From Brevibacillus brevis (GTDB taxonomy: Bacteria > Bacillota > Bacilli > Brevibacillales > Brevibacillaceae), in the NCBI RefSeq assembly GCF_001039275.2, contig NZ_CP030117.1, positions 5,931,001 through 5,995,000 on the forward strand: a DNA stretch of 64,000 nt, given 5' to 3'. Made by a program: the position numbers and the translations under genes. This document shows, piece by piece, positions 38,776 to 49,200 of the stretch; the stretch's first letter is position 1, and each line of letters opens with the position of its first letter. The notes under the pieces were generated by a model. It saw only the letters and a list, made by a program, of their open reading frames with translations, did not search any database and was not told the origin of the DNA.

Positions 38776-41700
38776 TTACTGAGTCGTATGGTTGCGGATT
38801 CCTTGTCGTTCCCATGCATTTGCAATGATACGGAAGGGTAGTTGATAATCCTTTAGCTCGTGCCCTTGCCCGGAGGCTTTATTTTGATAGGGGAAGCCCT
38901 TGTTCACGTCAAAACGAAAGGAAACGGAGTAATAGACTGCGTAGCTCGTATCCTTTTGGAAGCCATGCTGTTTATCCCCCATCAAAGGCGTATCTACTCC
39001 CACTTCACGAGTTCCTAGCTTGGAAGCGGAATAGGAGGGGCCTCTCCAGTGCTTGGGAGACACTTGTTGCAAGGCTAGCAACGACTGTAACGGCGTTTGG
39101 CGCAAGCCAGTTTCCGAAATCCACGCTCGCGCAGATGTCACGACAGGAAGCTGGTTGCTCACAGGATGGCGGTGTCGATCCTTCAGCTCCACTTGGGTCA
39201 AGATGCGCTCCCCCGCGTAGTAATCGTTTGGCTGGCTGTTTGGATACCGATCTCTGGCATGATACGCTTCCCATTCGGCTGTATGTCGAATCGAGCCTGT
39301 TGCATTCGGCTCAAATACTTCAAAGGAGCGCTCTCCCCCTTTGACCGTAATGGTATAGCGTCCTGCCATTGTTTTGGATATGTTCTGTGGTTCACACACC
39401 ACTTCATCTTCGTCGTTCGTCGTGCAGCTCTCGTAGGACAGTTCAAAATCGACCTGATAATCCATCACGATGACAAAGCCGTTGATTTCTGCTTTGTACT
39501 TTTGGGATTGGAGTACTTGGCGCCAAGTCGTCTGTGTGGGGACCGTGGTTCCTGTGTACACGACCTCTGTGCCTGTAGATGCACTGCTTACCTGCCATTG
39601 CATTGGCGCTCCAGGGCCTGTCAGCTTCAGATCAAGCTGCGATGGCGTATAGACTGCCATGCTCTTGGCATCTGAAATCCACCCGGGATTCGCAGTGACG
39701 GTTACGTTTTTAATATCGTCCCCGCTGACTGAACTTTCCAATTGCGCCTTGAATTCCGTGATTTTCTGATTGATCTCCTGCTCTGTTTTTTGGAAGCCTT
39801 CGTTTATTTTCGACTGATCAATGACCACGTGAATCCTAGCAGGTTCACGTTCCCACACGCCATCTGCATGTAGCGGCAGTTTTTGTAGCTGTCGACCATC
39901 ACTGTCATAAATCTCTAAGCCAATTTCACCGCCATCAAAATCGTCTCCACCCCCAGGCGGCTCGGGAACTTCCCCACCAATGATTTTCACTGGCCAAGTC
40001 GCACGATTGTCCGTCCAGATCGTTTCATTTTCCGGCATGGATTTCGCAGGGTTGATATGGGCGATGAAATCCTCAGATTTTTGCGGATACTTCGTCGGAA
40101 CCGTTATTTTACGCACCTCTCCCGGCTTAAATTCCTTCACATCCAAGCTGGTTTCCTTCACCGAGCTAGCCCAACGAACAGCCAATTTCGTATCATGCGT
40201 TAATTTCCCGGCATTCTTCACGTTGAATGTAATCGTCGCATCGGTTCCTGCGGCTTGAGGGCTCTTCGGATTAATTTGAAAGCTCGATTTCACAATAAGC
40301 AAATTCTCTCCATCCGGCTTTGGAGTGCCTTTTCCGATTTGTACAAAATAATGTCCGTCACAGCCATCACTTTGGGGTGAATAAAATTGCACCTTGTACA
40401 GACCTTCTAGAAGAAGATCGTTCCCATCTTTCGGAAAATATACCCAATGTCCATTTGTGGAGGTGTTAGATCCATCCAGTTCTTTACCATTTCGCTTTCT
40501 TTCCCAGTTTCCTGTGGCCGGATTGAACCACCTCATCGAAAAGCGACTATCCTCGGACAAAAACATGTGAAAACGATACCCGTCTGGAATTTCATCTGCT
40601 GCTATTTCAATCGTTTCTCCACGTTTAATTTCTTTGCTCCACTTTTGGTTTTTCAGATCAATTTCTACAGACACCAAAATATCCCGGCATTTTTGGTCAG
40701 ATTCAATGGTGAATCGTACTTCACCCGTGCAGCCAGTCTCGGACTCGAACAGCAGTACAATTTCATCACCAACATCCACAGTACCTGGCAACATGAGCCT
40801 GAATTGCTCGTCCGCTGCAAGCTTGTCGGTTAACGTTGTTTTTCCTTCGGGAGTCTTCAAATACCAAGTACCAGATACCTTCGAGGAAAACGATAGATTG
40901 GTATCGTAGTGATCTCCGAGATCAGTAAAGTATTTGAAATACACCGGGTCTGTCAGTGTATATCCTGAACTGGCTGATCCATTCATCAGTTCGCCTTCCG
41001 GGGAAAATGGCAGCGGCGGCTCGCTATGTACCAAGAATTTAACCTTTTTTTGGTCCGCTATTGTGCAGGAGGCATCTTTTACTACGATCGTGATTTCCCA
41101 ATTGCAGTCAGGCCGATCCTTCCACTGTGTCCCATCGAGGTTAAGCTTCAGTTTGTACGTTTTTCCTTGCTCAAACTGAACATCATACGGGTCATGAATA
41201 TTCCCGTACGGAAGTTTTAAGGTAGGGGAATGATAGGATCGCCATCTGCCATTGTCACTTTCCTCGACTGGTAAGATATAGATTTTTCCATTTGGAAGTG
41301 TCACATCCCACTTGAGCGATGCTTCCTCGCTATCTCCGTATTTGGTTGTGTATTTGGCTCGGAACGTTAGCGTGTCAAACGGCATAATCTCAATCGTTTC
41401 ACCGTTTCTCACCGCAGATGCCGACAGTGTAACGATGGGGCACGAGTCTTCGCCGTCTGGCGACTTGACTCTCAAATATTTCTCCCAGCATTCTGTTCCA
41501 TCATCACTGATGTAGACGACTTTTATCCTTCCAGAGCTCCCGATGCTTCCTGTCCCGACCTTCCTGTTGCCATTCGCCCCAGGCTTCATGTCATACCCAT
41601 TCATGGTGAACTTCCCCGATTTATTGGCATAGAGAGTGATTTCGGCATTTTTTTCGACAGCAATATCTGAGCCACCGCTTGCAACAGCATTGTGGTCTTT

Positions 41701-42765
41701 CATATCCTTGTCGCCAACGACTTGAATGTCCAGTTTGGTTTTTGTCGATCCGATCGAACAGGCTGGACCTGGGTCAGGCTTTTCGGGATCGGGTTTTTCC
41801 GGTGGGGTTACATCACCTACTGTGAATTGTGCTGTGTAAGGTGTGGAAACATTTATGCTGCTCGATCCTTGGCGACTTCTTTGATGCAGATCAGTGATCG
41901 TTAGCGATACTTCATACACACCTGGCTCGGTAGGCTTATATTCGGTATTTTTATAGGCCCACTTGTAGCCTGGGGGACTGCTTGTCTCGTATACCGTGGG
42001 GATAGCCGTGCTTGGATCGTTGAATTTTTGATTAGATAAGATGCTCTTGTATCCACGCCCTGTTGTCTTGTTGATCACATTTAAAGACCATACAAAAATG
42101 CCGCGGTCATAGTAAGAAAAGTCCGTGGCATTTGCATGGATCTCAACGGTTTCGTTGAGGTTGTATTTGGTTTTGTTGGTGGTTATGCTACCGCTGGGTT
42201 GTGGGGTTGTGCGGAAGTGGCCTACTGAGATGTATCCGCCCTTGCCGTCTGGGACGAGGTTGTCTCCTTTGGTGTAGCCTGCGCCGCCTGAGGCGGAGGC
42301 TAGTTCTGCGAGGTTGTAGGCTTGGTACTCTTCGAAATCTCTTATAGTACTACTAGAAACAGTTTTACTATAAACATTAGCAGTTCCACCCAAGATATAA
42401 TTTGGATTTCCGCCGAACCGTTTGATCCAGTAGTTCGTTTCACTTTCGTCTACGAAGTACCATCCTCTATCTGCTTTTTTGTTGATATCAGCGAATCCTA
42501 ATACCCTATTTCCATCAATGACCCTATCTACTTCAATTTGTGATACTGTTGCACCGAGTTCTCCATCTATTCCCGAAATCGCAAGAATGTCAAAATGATT
42601 TTTCGGTGCAAGCTCTTTCTGTGAATCTACAGTAGCAACACCAATGCCGTGGTAGTTTGGTGTTGCACCTGCAAAATTTGAATAAATAGTAAGTAGCCCG
42701 CTTATGAGACAAAAGGAGAGCACAGAAAAAATTAATTTCCTGTGCCTTATTATAAGTTTTATCAT
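38776..42765 (-). CDS. Large exported protein with Cys-bounded beta modules
   Basis: The 1329-residue protein has a signal peptide (to about 34). Near 185-320 it has a PKD/Ig-like region. Four modules follow, each opening and closing with a Cys: C336-C426, C442-C554, C567-C679 and C693-C802 (90-112 residues apart). A CARDB-like domain lies at about 820-930, then a less familiar C-terminal half with a fifth pair, C1114-C1124. Ten Cys in the mature part is unusual for a Bacillota secreted protein. Its ATG overlaps the stop codon of the SLH gene by one base, so translation is coupled. Function unknown; a surface structural or adhesive role is inferred. Confidence 0.85.
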   Translation of the reverse strand: MIKLIIRHRKLIFSVLSFCLISGLLTIYSNFAGATPNYHGIGVATVDSQKELAPKNHFDILAISGIDGELGATVSQIEVDRVIDGNRVLGFADINKKADRGWYFVDESETNYWIKRFGGNPNYILGGTANVYSKTVSSSTIRDFEEYQAYNLAELASASGGAGYTKGDNLVPDGKGGYISVGHFRTTPQPSGSITTNKTKYNLNETVEIHANATDFSYYDRGIFVWSLNVINKTTGRGYKSILSNQKFNDPSTAIPTVYETSSPPGYKWAYKNTEYKPTEPGVYEVSLTITDLHQRSRQGSSSINVSTPYTAQFTVGDVTPPEKPDPEKPDPGPACSIGSTKTKLDIQVVGDKDMKDHNAVASGGSDIAVEKNAEITLYANKSGKFTMNGYDMKPGANGNRKVGTGSIGSSGRIKVVYISDDGTECWEKYLRVKSPDGEDSCPIVTLSASAVRNGETIEIMPFDTLTFRAKYTTKYGDSEEASLKWDVTLPNGKIYILPVEESDNGRWRSYHSPTLKLPYGNIHDPYDVQFEQGKTYKLKLNLDGTQWKDRPDCNWEITIVVKDASCTIADQKKVKFLVHSEPPLPFSPEGELMNGSASSGYTLTDPVYFKYFTDLGDHYDTNLSFSSKVSGTWYLKTPEGKTTLTDKLAADEQFRLMLPGTVDVGDEIVLLFESETGCTGEVRFTIESDQKCRDILVSVEIDLKNQKWSKEIKRGETIEIAADEIPDGYRFHMFLSEDSRFSMRWFNPATGNWERKRNGKELDGSNTSTNGHWVYFPKDGNDLLLEGLYKVQFYSPQSDGCDGHYFVQIGKGTPKPDGENLLIVKSSFQINPKSPQAAGTDATITFNVKNAGKLTHDTKLAVRWASSVKETSLDVKEFKPGEVRKITVPTKYPQKSEDFIAHINPAKSMPENETIWTDNRATWPVKIIGGEVPEPPGGGDDFDGGEIGLEIYDSDGRQLQKLPLHADGVWEREPARIHVVIDQSKINEGFQKTEQEINQKITEFKAQLESSVSGDDIKNVTVTANPGWISDAKSMAVYTPSQLDLKLTGPGAPMQWQVSSASTGTEVVYTGTTVPTQTTWRQVLQSQKYKAEINGFVIVMDYQVDFELSYESCTTNDEDEVVCEPQNISKTMAGRYTITVKGGERSFEVFEPNATGSIRHTAEWEAYHARDRYPNSQPNDYYAGERILTQVELKDRHRHPVSNQLPVVTSARAWISETGLRQTPLQSLLALQQVSPKHWRGPSYSASKLGTREVGVDTPLMGDKQHGFQKDTSYAVYYSVSFRFDVNKGFPYQNKASGQGHELKDYQLPFRIIANAWERQGIRNHTTQ

Positions 42766-43664
42766 TATTTTGTACCCTTCGCTTTATAAAATTTCCGTGT
42801 ATTATCAACTCGCTCAAAAGTAGGTAATTTGTGATACATAAAAGCACCAGCATCGGTTGAGTCGTTATTATTTATGATTACTAAAGACATATAGTCTGCG
42901 CCGTTTATTAAAATACTGAAGGATTCATTATTTAAAAAACCTTCTTTAACGTTTTGTTTTGAGACAAACATCGCCCTTATCATAAAATCACTATCACCCT
43001 TAGGCACCTTCCCACTAATCTTCCCATTCACAACCTTCAAGCTCTTATGAAACTCATCCGCATACTTCGCCCCTTGCTCAAGCTGCCACTTATCCTTCCA
43101 CAAATATCGCAAAATCTCCGCCGCTTCGCCTCGCGTCACAGGCAAATCCTCACGAAATTTAGGCTGACCACTAGGTGCAGGCTTCATCCATCCCCACGTG
43201 ATAAGCGCCCCAGTATTGGTTAAATTCGGATTCTTTTCACCCCGAATCGGCTTCCATGCAGCATACACCAGCGCTGCCGTTTCTTCCTTCGTCAACAGTC
43301 TGTTCGGCTCTATCTTCACCCCCGCCAAAATCCCCGCCTTCTGCGCCTTCTCATAGCTCATCTTCGCCCAGTGCCCTGCCGGGAGCTGTGATACGGGTGC
43401 CACCTCCTTCAATCCGCGAATGGCTACTAAACTCGCGATAAACTGTCCCTGCGTGATTTGACTATTCGGATAGAAGTTTCCTTTGCTATCCAGCCATAAG
43501 TATTTCTTCTGTACACCGAAATCAATAGCTGCCTTTGCTGTATGTGAAGCGTAATCCTTCGCTGACGCTTTCGCTTGAACGGTAGGACTGTCAGCAACTC
43601 CAGTAAACCCTGCCACTGTGAGTACAGATGCTAGTAGGTACGACATCATTGCACGTTTGTTCAT
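42765..43664 (-). CDS. S-layer homology (SLH) domain protein
   Basis: The 299-residue exported protein has a signal peptide (cut after about VQAKA) and three SLH motifs (about 37-90, 93-145, 150-205). The last includes LPVTRGEAAEILRYLWKDKW. SLH modules bind pyruvylated secondary wall polymer. The last 90 residues form an unrecognised tail (GDSDFMIRAMFVSKQNVKEGF...), encoded in visibly AT-richer DNA. GGGGG lies just before ATG. The stop codon overlaps the ATG of the 1329-residue protein (TAATG), so this may be its wall anchor. Confidence 0.92.
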   Translation of the reverse strand: MNKRAMMSYLLASVLTVAGFTGVADSPTVQAKASAKDYASHTAKAAIDFGVQKKYLWLDSKGNFYPNSQITQGQFIASLVAIRGLKEVAPVSQLPAGHWAKMSYEKAQKAGILAGVKIEPNRLLTKEETAALVYAAWKPIRGEKNPNLTNTGALITWGWMKPAPSGQPKFREDLPVTRGEAAEILRYLWKDKWQLEQGAKYADEFHKSLKVVNGKISGKVPKGDSDFMIRAMFVSKQNVKEGFLNNESFSILINGADYMSLVIINNNDSTDAGAFMYHKLPTFERVDNTRKFYKAKGTK

Positions 43665-43700
43665 GGAATGACCCCCTCTTTACCGGATATTTTACCTATA

Positions 43701-44084
43701 TTATCCATTTTCGGAAAGAGTCTGATTGAGGTTCCTTTGCAAAAAGCTTCGCAACGTATTCTCGGATACCGCCCCTTCCAACTTATCGACAACCTTACCT
43801 TTTTCGACGACAAAAACAGTGGGGGTTGCCTCTGCCCCGAGTCGCGACGCTTCATCCAGCTCTTTCTGCTTATGGATATCCAGTCGTTGGATCATTTCCG
43901 GTGGATAAGCCTTCACAGCTCTCTCGAATGTCGGGCCGAACTCCGTGCAATATCCGCAGCTATCACTATAGACGTACACCACTCTTACTTCATGGGCACT
44001 GGCTGTACCCCACGCACTTATACCGACGGCAAGCATAACAACACCGAACGCGATCCACAGCCACCATTGCTTGCTTCTCCTCAC
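43701..44084 (-). CDS. Membrane-anchored thioredoxin-like protein (CGYC)
   Basis: The 127-residue protein has one N-terminal membrane segment (WWLWIAFGVVMLAVGISAW) and an outer thioredoxin fold. Its redox motif is C43-G-Y-C46 (SDSCGYCTEF), and cis-Pro lies in EATPTVFVVEKGK. I chose the GTG at 44084 because GGGAG is six bases upstream; a TTG and an ATG earlier in frame have worse spacing. It lies 36 bp upstream of the SLH gene with no terminator visible between. A role in making or reshuffling disulfides of the Cys-rich surface protein is inferred. Confidence 0.82.
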   Translation of the reverse strand: MRRSKQWWLWIAFGVVMLAVGISAWGTASAHEVRVVYVYSDSCGYCTEFGPTFERAVKAYPPEMIQRLDIHKQKELDEASRLGAEATPTVFVVEKGKVVDKLEGAVSENTLRSFLQRNLNQTLSENG

Positions 44085-44172
44085 GTCCATCTCCCTTTCG
44101 CTAATCAAAATGTTTCATAACCTATGCACTTGTCAAAGAACGATGCCCGTATTATGCGGCTCCGAGCTGAGA

Positions 44173-44201
44173 CAAAAAAAGCCAGCCCCATTGGACTGGC
44201 T
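44173..44201 (-). terminator. Terminator after ywgA
   Basis: The stem AGCCAG / CTGGCT (44180-44185 with 44196-44201, extended by CC/GG) is followed on the minus strand by seven T residues. A second weaker hairpin with eight T residues lies just upstream (about 44211-44250). Confidence 0.75.
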
Positions 44202-44277
44202 GACATGTATAAAAAAAAGACGTACCACAACTCTTGCAAGTTCGTACGCCGTGCTTGTCCTCGTATGATGTTCCCTA

Positions 44278-44805
44278 TTACATAAGTGCAGTGTCGCCGT
44301 CTTCCTTCATCAGCGCACGCAGTTCTTCAATAAATGCCTGCCCTTTTTGAATCTCTTCCTCTGTGTAGCGCTGCTTGCTTTTAAACGTAAAGATTTTGCC
44401 CTTCATTTCCTCATAAGGCAGGTGGTTGAAATACAGAATCGTAGAAACCAGCTCGAGAAAACGGGAATTCTCCTCGTTCATACGCAAAATCGCACGTTCT
44501 CCACTACCGAAGTCAACCTCATGAAACTTGAGAAAATCATGACCGGTTTCGTTCAAAGAGTAACGATACATATGAATGGCACCTTTACTCTCCATTTGCT
44601 CATCCAGAAGCCCCATGTTGCACAGCTCATCTACTCTAAGTGTCAGCTCTTCCGAATATGGTCCGTACATGTGAAACTCGTAGCGCTCATCGAAATCCAT
44701 CTCCAGATGTTTTCCTATGTACACCATCTTTTGCAATTTTTTTCGCCCGCTCACTTCGCCGACTATCTCAATCAGGCGTATGATCTTGGCGTGACGATTA
44801 AGCAT
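44278..44805 (-). CDS. ywgA: YwgA family protein
   Basis: The 175-residue soluble protein matches my memory of B. subtilis YwgA: MLNRHAKIIRLIEIVGEVSGRKKLQKMVYIGKHL, HMYGPYSEELTLRVDELCNMGLL and a winged-helix-like middle. Function is unknown. It overlaps the 3' end of the HD-hydrolase gene by eight bases, and its ribosome site (GGGAG) lies inside that gene, nine bases before ATG. Coupled expression is therefore likely. The same pair (ywfO, ywgA) is found together in B. subtilis. Confidence 0.85.
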   Translation of the reverse strand: MLNRHAKIIRLIEIVGEVSGRKKLQKMVYIGKHLEMDFDERYEFHMYGPYSEELTLRVDELCNMGLLDEQMESKGAIHMYRYSLNETGHDFLKFHEVDFGSGERAILRMNEENSRFLELVSTILYFNHLPYEEMKGKIFTFKSKQRYTEEEIQKGQAFIEELRALMKEDGDTALM

Positions 44806-46093
44806 CCTCCATCACTCCCAGACGTTCTCGAATCTTACGGGAGAGATCCCCCGGCAAAGCCATGACTTTATCCAATGGAAAGTACAGCTTGTAATCAAAG
44901 CGCCGCTTTCCGCTAATGGCCTGTACAATTTCTGACTTCTGTGACAGCTCGACCAGTTCACCTGAAGGCATTTGGAGCATAATCGGAATGCGCTCCTCTT
45001 CTTCTCCGGCACGGTAAAAATCATACGGAAGATCGGAGGTCGTGTCTACCTCCAAATAATACATCGGATCAATTCCGGCAGATTGAAATAGTTCTTTCAG
45101 CTCAGACAGCAAGCGGAAATCCCTCGGATTATATTCGACGTATTTAAAGAGATTCCTGTCCAAAAAACGGGCGCATAAATCTTTCAACACAGGGTCTTGC
45201 TCCCTGCGCCAGAGCTGCATATAGAAAAGAATAATGGACTCATCAAGCGCCAAATAGTCAGCGAGCTCTACCTTTTCCTGCAAGAAAGGCAGCAGCATGA
45301 CAGGCTCCTGCATGAACGGATAGCCTTGGGAGAACAAGAGTTTCGCCCGTTGAAAAATTTTGCACAAGATGACTTCGGCACTTCGTGTCACGGGATGGAA
45401 ATAGACCTGCCAATACATTTGATAGCGAGACATGATGTAGTCTTCGACAGCATGCATCCCGCTGAATTTAAAGACAATGCCATCCTCCTGCGGCCGCATG
45501 ACACGCAAGATTCTCTCAATCTCGAAATTGCCGTAATTGACGCCCGTATAATAAGCATCACGCAGCAAGTAATCCATCCGATCAGCATCGAGCTGGCTGG
45601 AAATGAGGCTTACGATCAGTTTATTGTCATATGTCTTATTAATCACTTCTGCCAATTTCTTCGGGAAGCTATCATCAAACCGACGAAGAATTCGGTTGAT
45701 TTGCGTATCTCCAAGCAAAATGGCACGCGTCCAATCCTCGTGGTGATACTTGAACACCTTTTCAAACGAATGGGAAAACGGACCGTGGCCCACATCGTGG
45801 AGCAAAGCCGCACATAGACACAGCAGCTTTTCCTCGTACGTCAACTGAATACGGCCTTCGAACGTCTCCAAAATTCTGCGCATCAGTTCATACACGCCAA
45901 GCGAGTGGTTAAAACGGCTATGCTCTCCACCGTGAAACGTAAAAAAGCTGGTGCCCAGTTGCTTGACTCTGCGCAGACGCTGGAATTCTGCCGAGTTGAT
46001 CAAATCCCAAATGAATTTGTCCCGCACGTGGACGTAGCGGTGAACAGGGTCTTTGAATACCTTTTCTTCATGAAGAAGCTGGGGCTGTTGCAT
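44798..46093 (-). CDS. ywfO: HD-domain phosphohydrolase (YwfO-like)
   Basis: The 431-residue protein of the dGTPase-like HD superfamily has a metal site in RFNHSLGVYELM and CAALLHDVGHGPFSHSFE (His-Asp doublet). Its C-terminal part is conserved with B. subtilis YwfO. Members hydrolyse (d)NTPs or related phosphates; the substrate here is not evident. The ATG at 46093 is chosen because GGGAG is eight bases upstream; a GTG three codons earlier overlaps that site. Confidence 0.9.
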   Translation of the reverse strand: MQQPQLLHEEKVFKDPVHRYVHVRDKFIWDLINSAEFQRLRRVKQLGTSFFTFHGGEHSRFNHSLGVYELMRRILETFEGRIQLTYEEKLLCLCAALLHDVGHGPFSHSFEKVFKYHHEDWTRAILLGDTQINRILRRFDDSFPKKLAEVINKTYDNKLIVSLISSQLDADRMDYLLRDAYYTGVNYGNFEIERILRVMRPQEDGIVFKFSGMHAVEDYIMSRYQMYWQVYFHPVTRSAEVILCKIFQRAKLLFSQGYPFMQEPVMLLPFLQEKVELADYLALDESIILFYMQLWRREQDPVLKDLCARFLDRNLFKYVEYNPRDFRLLSELKELFQSAGIDPMYYLEVDTTSDLPYDFYRAGEEEERIPIMLQMPSGELVELSQKSEIVQAISGKRRFDYKLYFPLDKVMALPGDLSRKIRERLGVMEDA

Positions 46094-46182
46094 CCTGGAC
46101 ACTCCCTTCCTGTACTGCTTTTTATCTATTACTGACAGTGAATTTTGATTCTATCATATCATACGACAGAGTAGAGAGAAAA

Positions 46183-46217
46183 AAGTAACAGCGACGAACC
46201 TCCTAAAAGGTCGTCGC
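46183..46217 (-). terminator. Terminator after the RND transporter gene
   Basis: The stem GCGACGAnCCT / AGGTCGTCGC (46191-46201 with 46208-46217) is followed on the minus strand by TTACTTTTTT. Confidence 0.75.
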
Positions 46218-46228
46218 CGCTCTCAAAC

Positions 46229-49200
46229 CTACAACATGTCTGCCTCAGGCCCATACAAATCCGGGCGCTTCGCGGCTTTTTTCGCCAGCCTTTTGATCTT
46301 GTGCTGCGTCAGAACCATATAGAAGGACGGCACGACGATCAAGGTCAAAAGTGTCGAGAACGCCAAACCGGAAATAATAGTGACTGCAAGCGGTTTGAAC
46401 AAAACGTCACCCGAAATAGCTAACGGCATCATCCCCGCAATCGCTGTAAGCGAGGTCAAAAGAATAGGCCGCAGTCGTGCCTCACACGCAGAAATAACCG
46501 CCTGCTTCAGCTCCATGCCTGTATGGCGTGCCTCCTCGATGAACTCGATCAAAACGATCCCGTTACGCACCACGATGCCCGCCAAAGCAATAATCCCCAT
46601 CATTGTCATAAAGCCAAGTGGTGTCTGGGTCACGAACAAGCCGATCAAGCTCCCCGATACAGCGAGGTAAATCGTACTGGTAACCAGTACAGGAATGGTC
46701 AAGGAATAGAATTGCATCGCGATCAAAATCAGGATCAGGAAAACGACAAGAATCGAGAGTTTGCCCATGTCGATAAAAATATCAGTCTGCTCGGAAGTCT
46801 CGCCGCCAATCTCATAGCGGTATCCTTCAGGCAAGGACATGCTATCGAGCATCGGCTTAATCTCTGCCATTACTTCTGTCGCCGTTCTACCTTTCAGATC
46901 ACTGGTAACCGTCACGCTCCGCGACAAATCGCGATGTGGGATCGTCTGTGTACTAAAAGTTGGTTTTACTTCCGCAAGCTGTGACAACGGAATCAGCTCT
47001 CCACGCGCATTGGCGATGCTGAGCCGCTGGAACAGCAATGCAGGGTCTTCCTCACCTTTTTGCAAGAACAGCTTCATATCTATCAGGTCTGAGCCCGTAT
47101 CAAACTCGCTGACGGTAATGCCTTCGCTCACGAGACGCAATGTCGTGGACAAGTCGGTGTAGTTGACGAGCTTTTGCTCCATCAGCTCTTTATTGACGAC
47201 AAATTCCAAGGTGTAGCGTTCTACCCCGAAATCGTCTTGCACATTGTACGTTCCCTCTAATCCGGCAACCTTTTCTTTTGCTTGTGCAGAAAGAGAGCGC
47301 AGCGTCTCAATATTCTCTCCATAAAAACGAATCACGACTGGTTTTCCAACCGGTGGACCTGCCTCCAGCTGCTTCGTCAAGATACTCGCTTCCGGATACA
47401 GCTTTTTAAATTCCTCCGTCCACGGTTCCAGCATGTTCTCGAGATGGGTCTCTTTTTCACTATAACGAACCACTAGCTGTCCGACGGTAATGCCGCTTCC
47501 GGCAGCTGTATCTCCACCGAACATTTTTGGTGCACTGCCTCCCGCGTACGCAGATACCGCCTCGATGCCAGGCTGCTTCAACACCCAATCTGCCGTCCCG
47601 CGCACCACTCGGTCTGTTTCTTCCAGACTGTTGCCCACGGGGAGACGAATATCGATGAGAAACTGCGGGCGATCATCGTTCGGGAACAATTCCACCGGAG
47701 TGAGCGGTATCAACCCATATGCTGCCGTTCCAATCAATACGCCAATCATTCCTGCCAAAAGCGGTCGCTTCAAAATTTTCGGCATGAACTTGCTGGCATA
47801 CCATTTGGTTAGCTGCAACAATTGTTTCCCCAAAAGTCCAGCGGGCTTGCGATACCCTTCTACGCCAGCCTTTCTACGTTGCTCATACCATTGGCGAAAG
47901 ATCGGGATGATCGTCAGCGACATGATCATCGACGCCAGCATTGTCATCGAAATAATGACAGGAACCGGACGAATGAACTGCCCGACGTTGCCGCTCAAAA
48001 ACATCAAGGGCGCAAACGATGCAATCGTAGCCAGCGTAGCAGTCGTGATCGATATTGATACTTCCTTGGCGCCGTTAACCGCCGCAGCCATCGGTTTTTC
48101 GCCCAGGACAGACAGTCGCCGCTCGATATTGTCATTAACCACCACGGCGTCATCGACCAAGATCCCGAGTACAATGATCAACGAAACGATCGAGATCATG
48201 TTGAGTGAAATACCCAGGGATGGCAGGAACATCAGCCCCACTGCCAAGGAAATCGGAATCGCCATCGCTACTACCAACGATGTGATCAGGTTCAATCCGA
48301 GTGCACACACCACCAAAACTGCGATGATGGCAATCATCATTTCCCGGGTCAGGTCGCTAAAAAGCTCATCCACGCGTTCATTTTGACTATAAATCGAGTG
48401 TCTCTCGGCCCCTGCCGGAAGTGTTTTATCCAGAGTCACCATCATCTCGTCTACGCGCTTCTGCAAGGACGGCACATCACTTCCTGTCTCTGCATTGACG
48501 CTGATCGTAATCGAAGGCTTCCCATTGAAATACGAAGTTGTTTTCACCGTCTCCGTCGTCATTTTGACCGAGCCAATGTCCTTCAGATAGATCGGGAAGC
48601 CCTCTTTTGAACGGGAGATAATGACTTTGTTCAGCTCTTCGACATCTGTATTTTCCGCCAGCTTGAGCTGGTAGGTCCGTTTTTCTGTGGTCAGGTCGCC
48701 AAGCGGGATTTTTTCATTTTCCTTTTTGACAGCCATCATCACCTGACTCCACGTGATCCCGTACTGACTCAGCTTTTGCGTATCAACCTCGATGTGGACT
48801 TCCTGCTCCGGTAGACCTTCCACCAGTACATCCGCTACGTTCGGAATCGTGCGCAACTGTTCTTTCCACGATTTCAGCATGGTACGCATGCTGTACAATT
48901 CCTCACGCGTGTCAGCGGTAACCGAAAACGATTGGACAAACGTACGGTTCAAATCATCATTGATGATCGGTTGTTTCGCATCGGCTGGCAGATCAGCCTC
49001 TGCGTCCTTTACCTTCTTTCGCAATTCATCCCATTTTTGCTTTGGATCTACATCACTCTTTGCTTCCACCATGATAAAAGAGACTCCGAGGGAAGAGGAG
49101 GAGGATATATAGTTAAGTCCCTGCAATTCATTGATTTTTTCTTCCAGCTTTTTCGTAACAGCCTGCTCGACCTTTTCCGGCGAAGCACCAGGATAAACCG

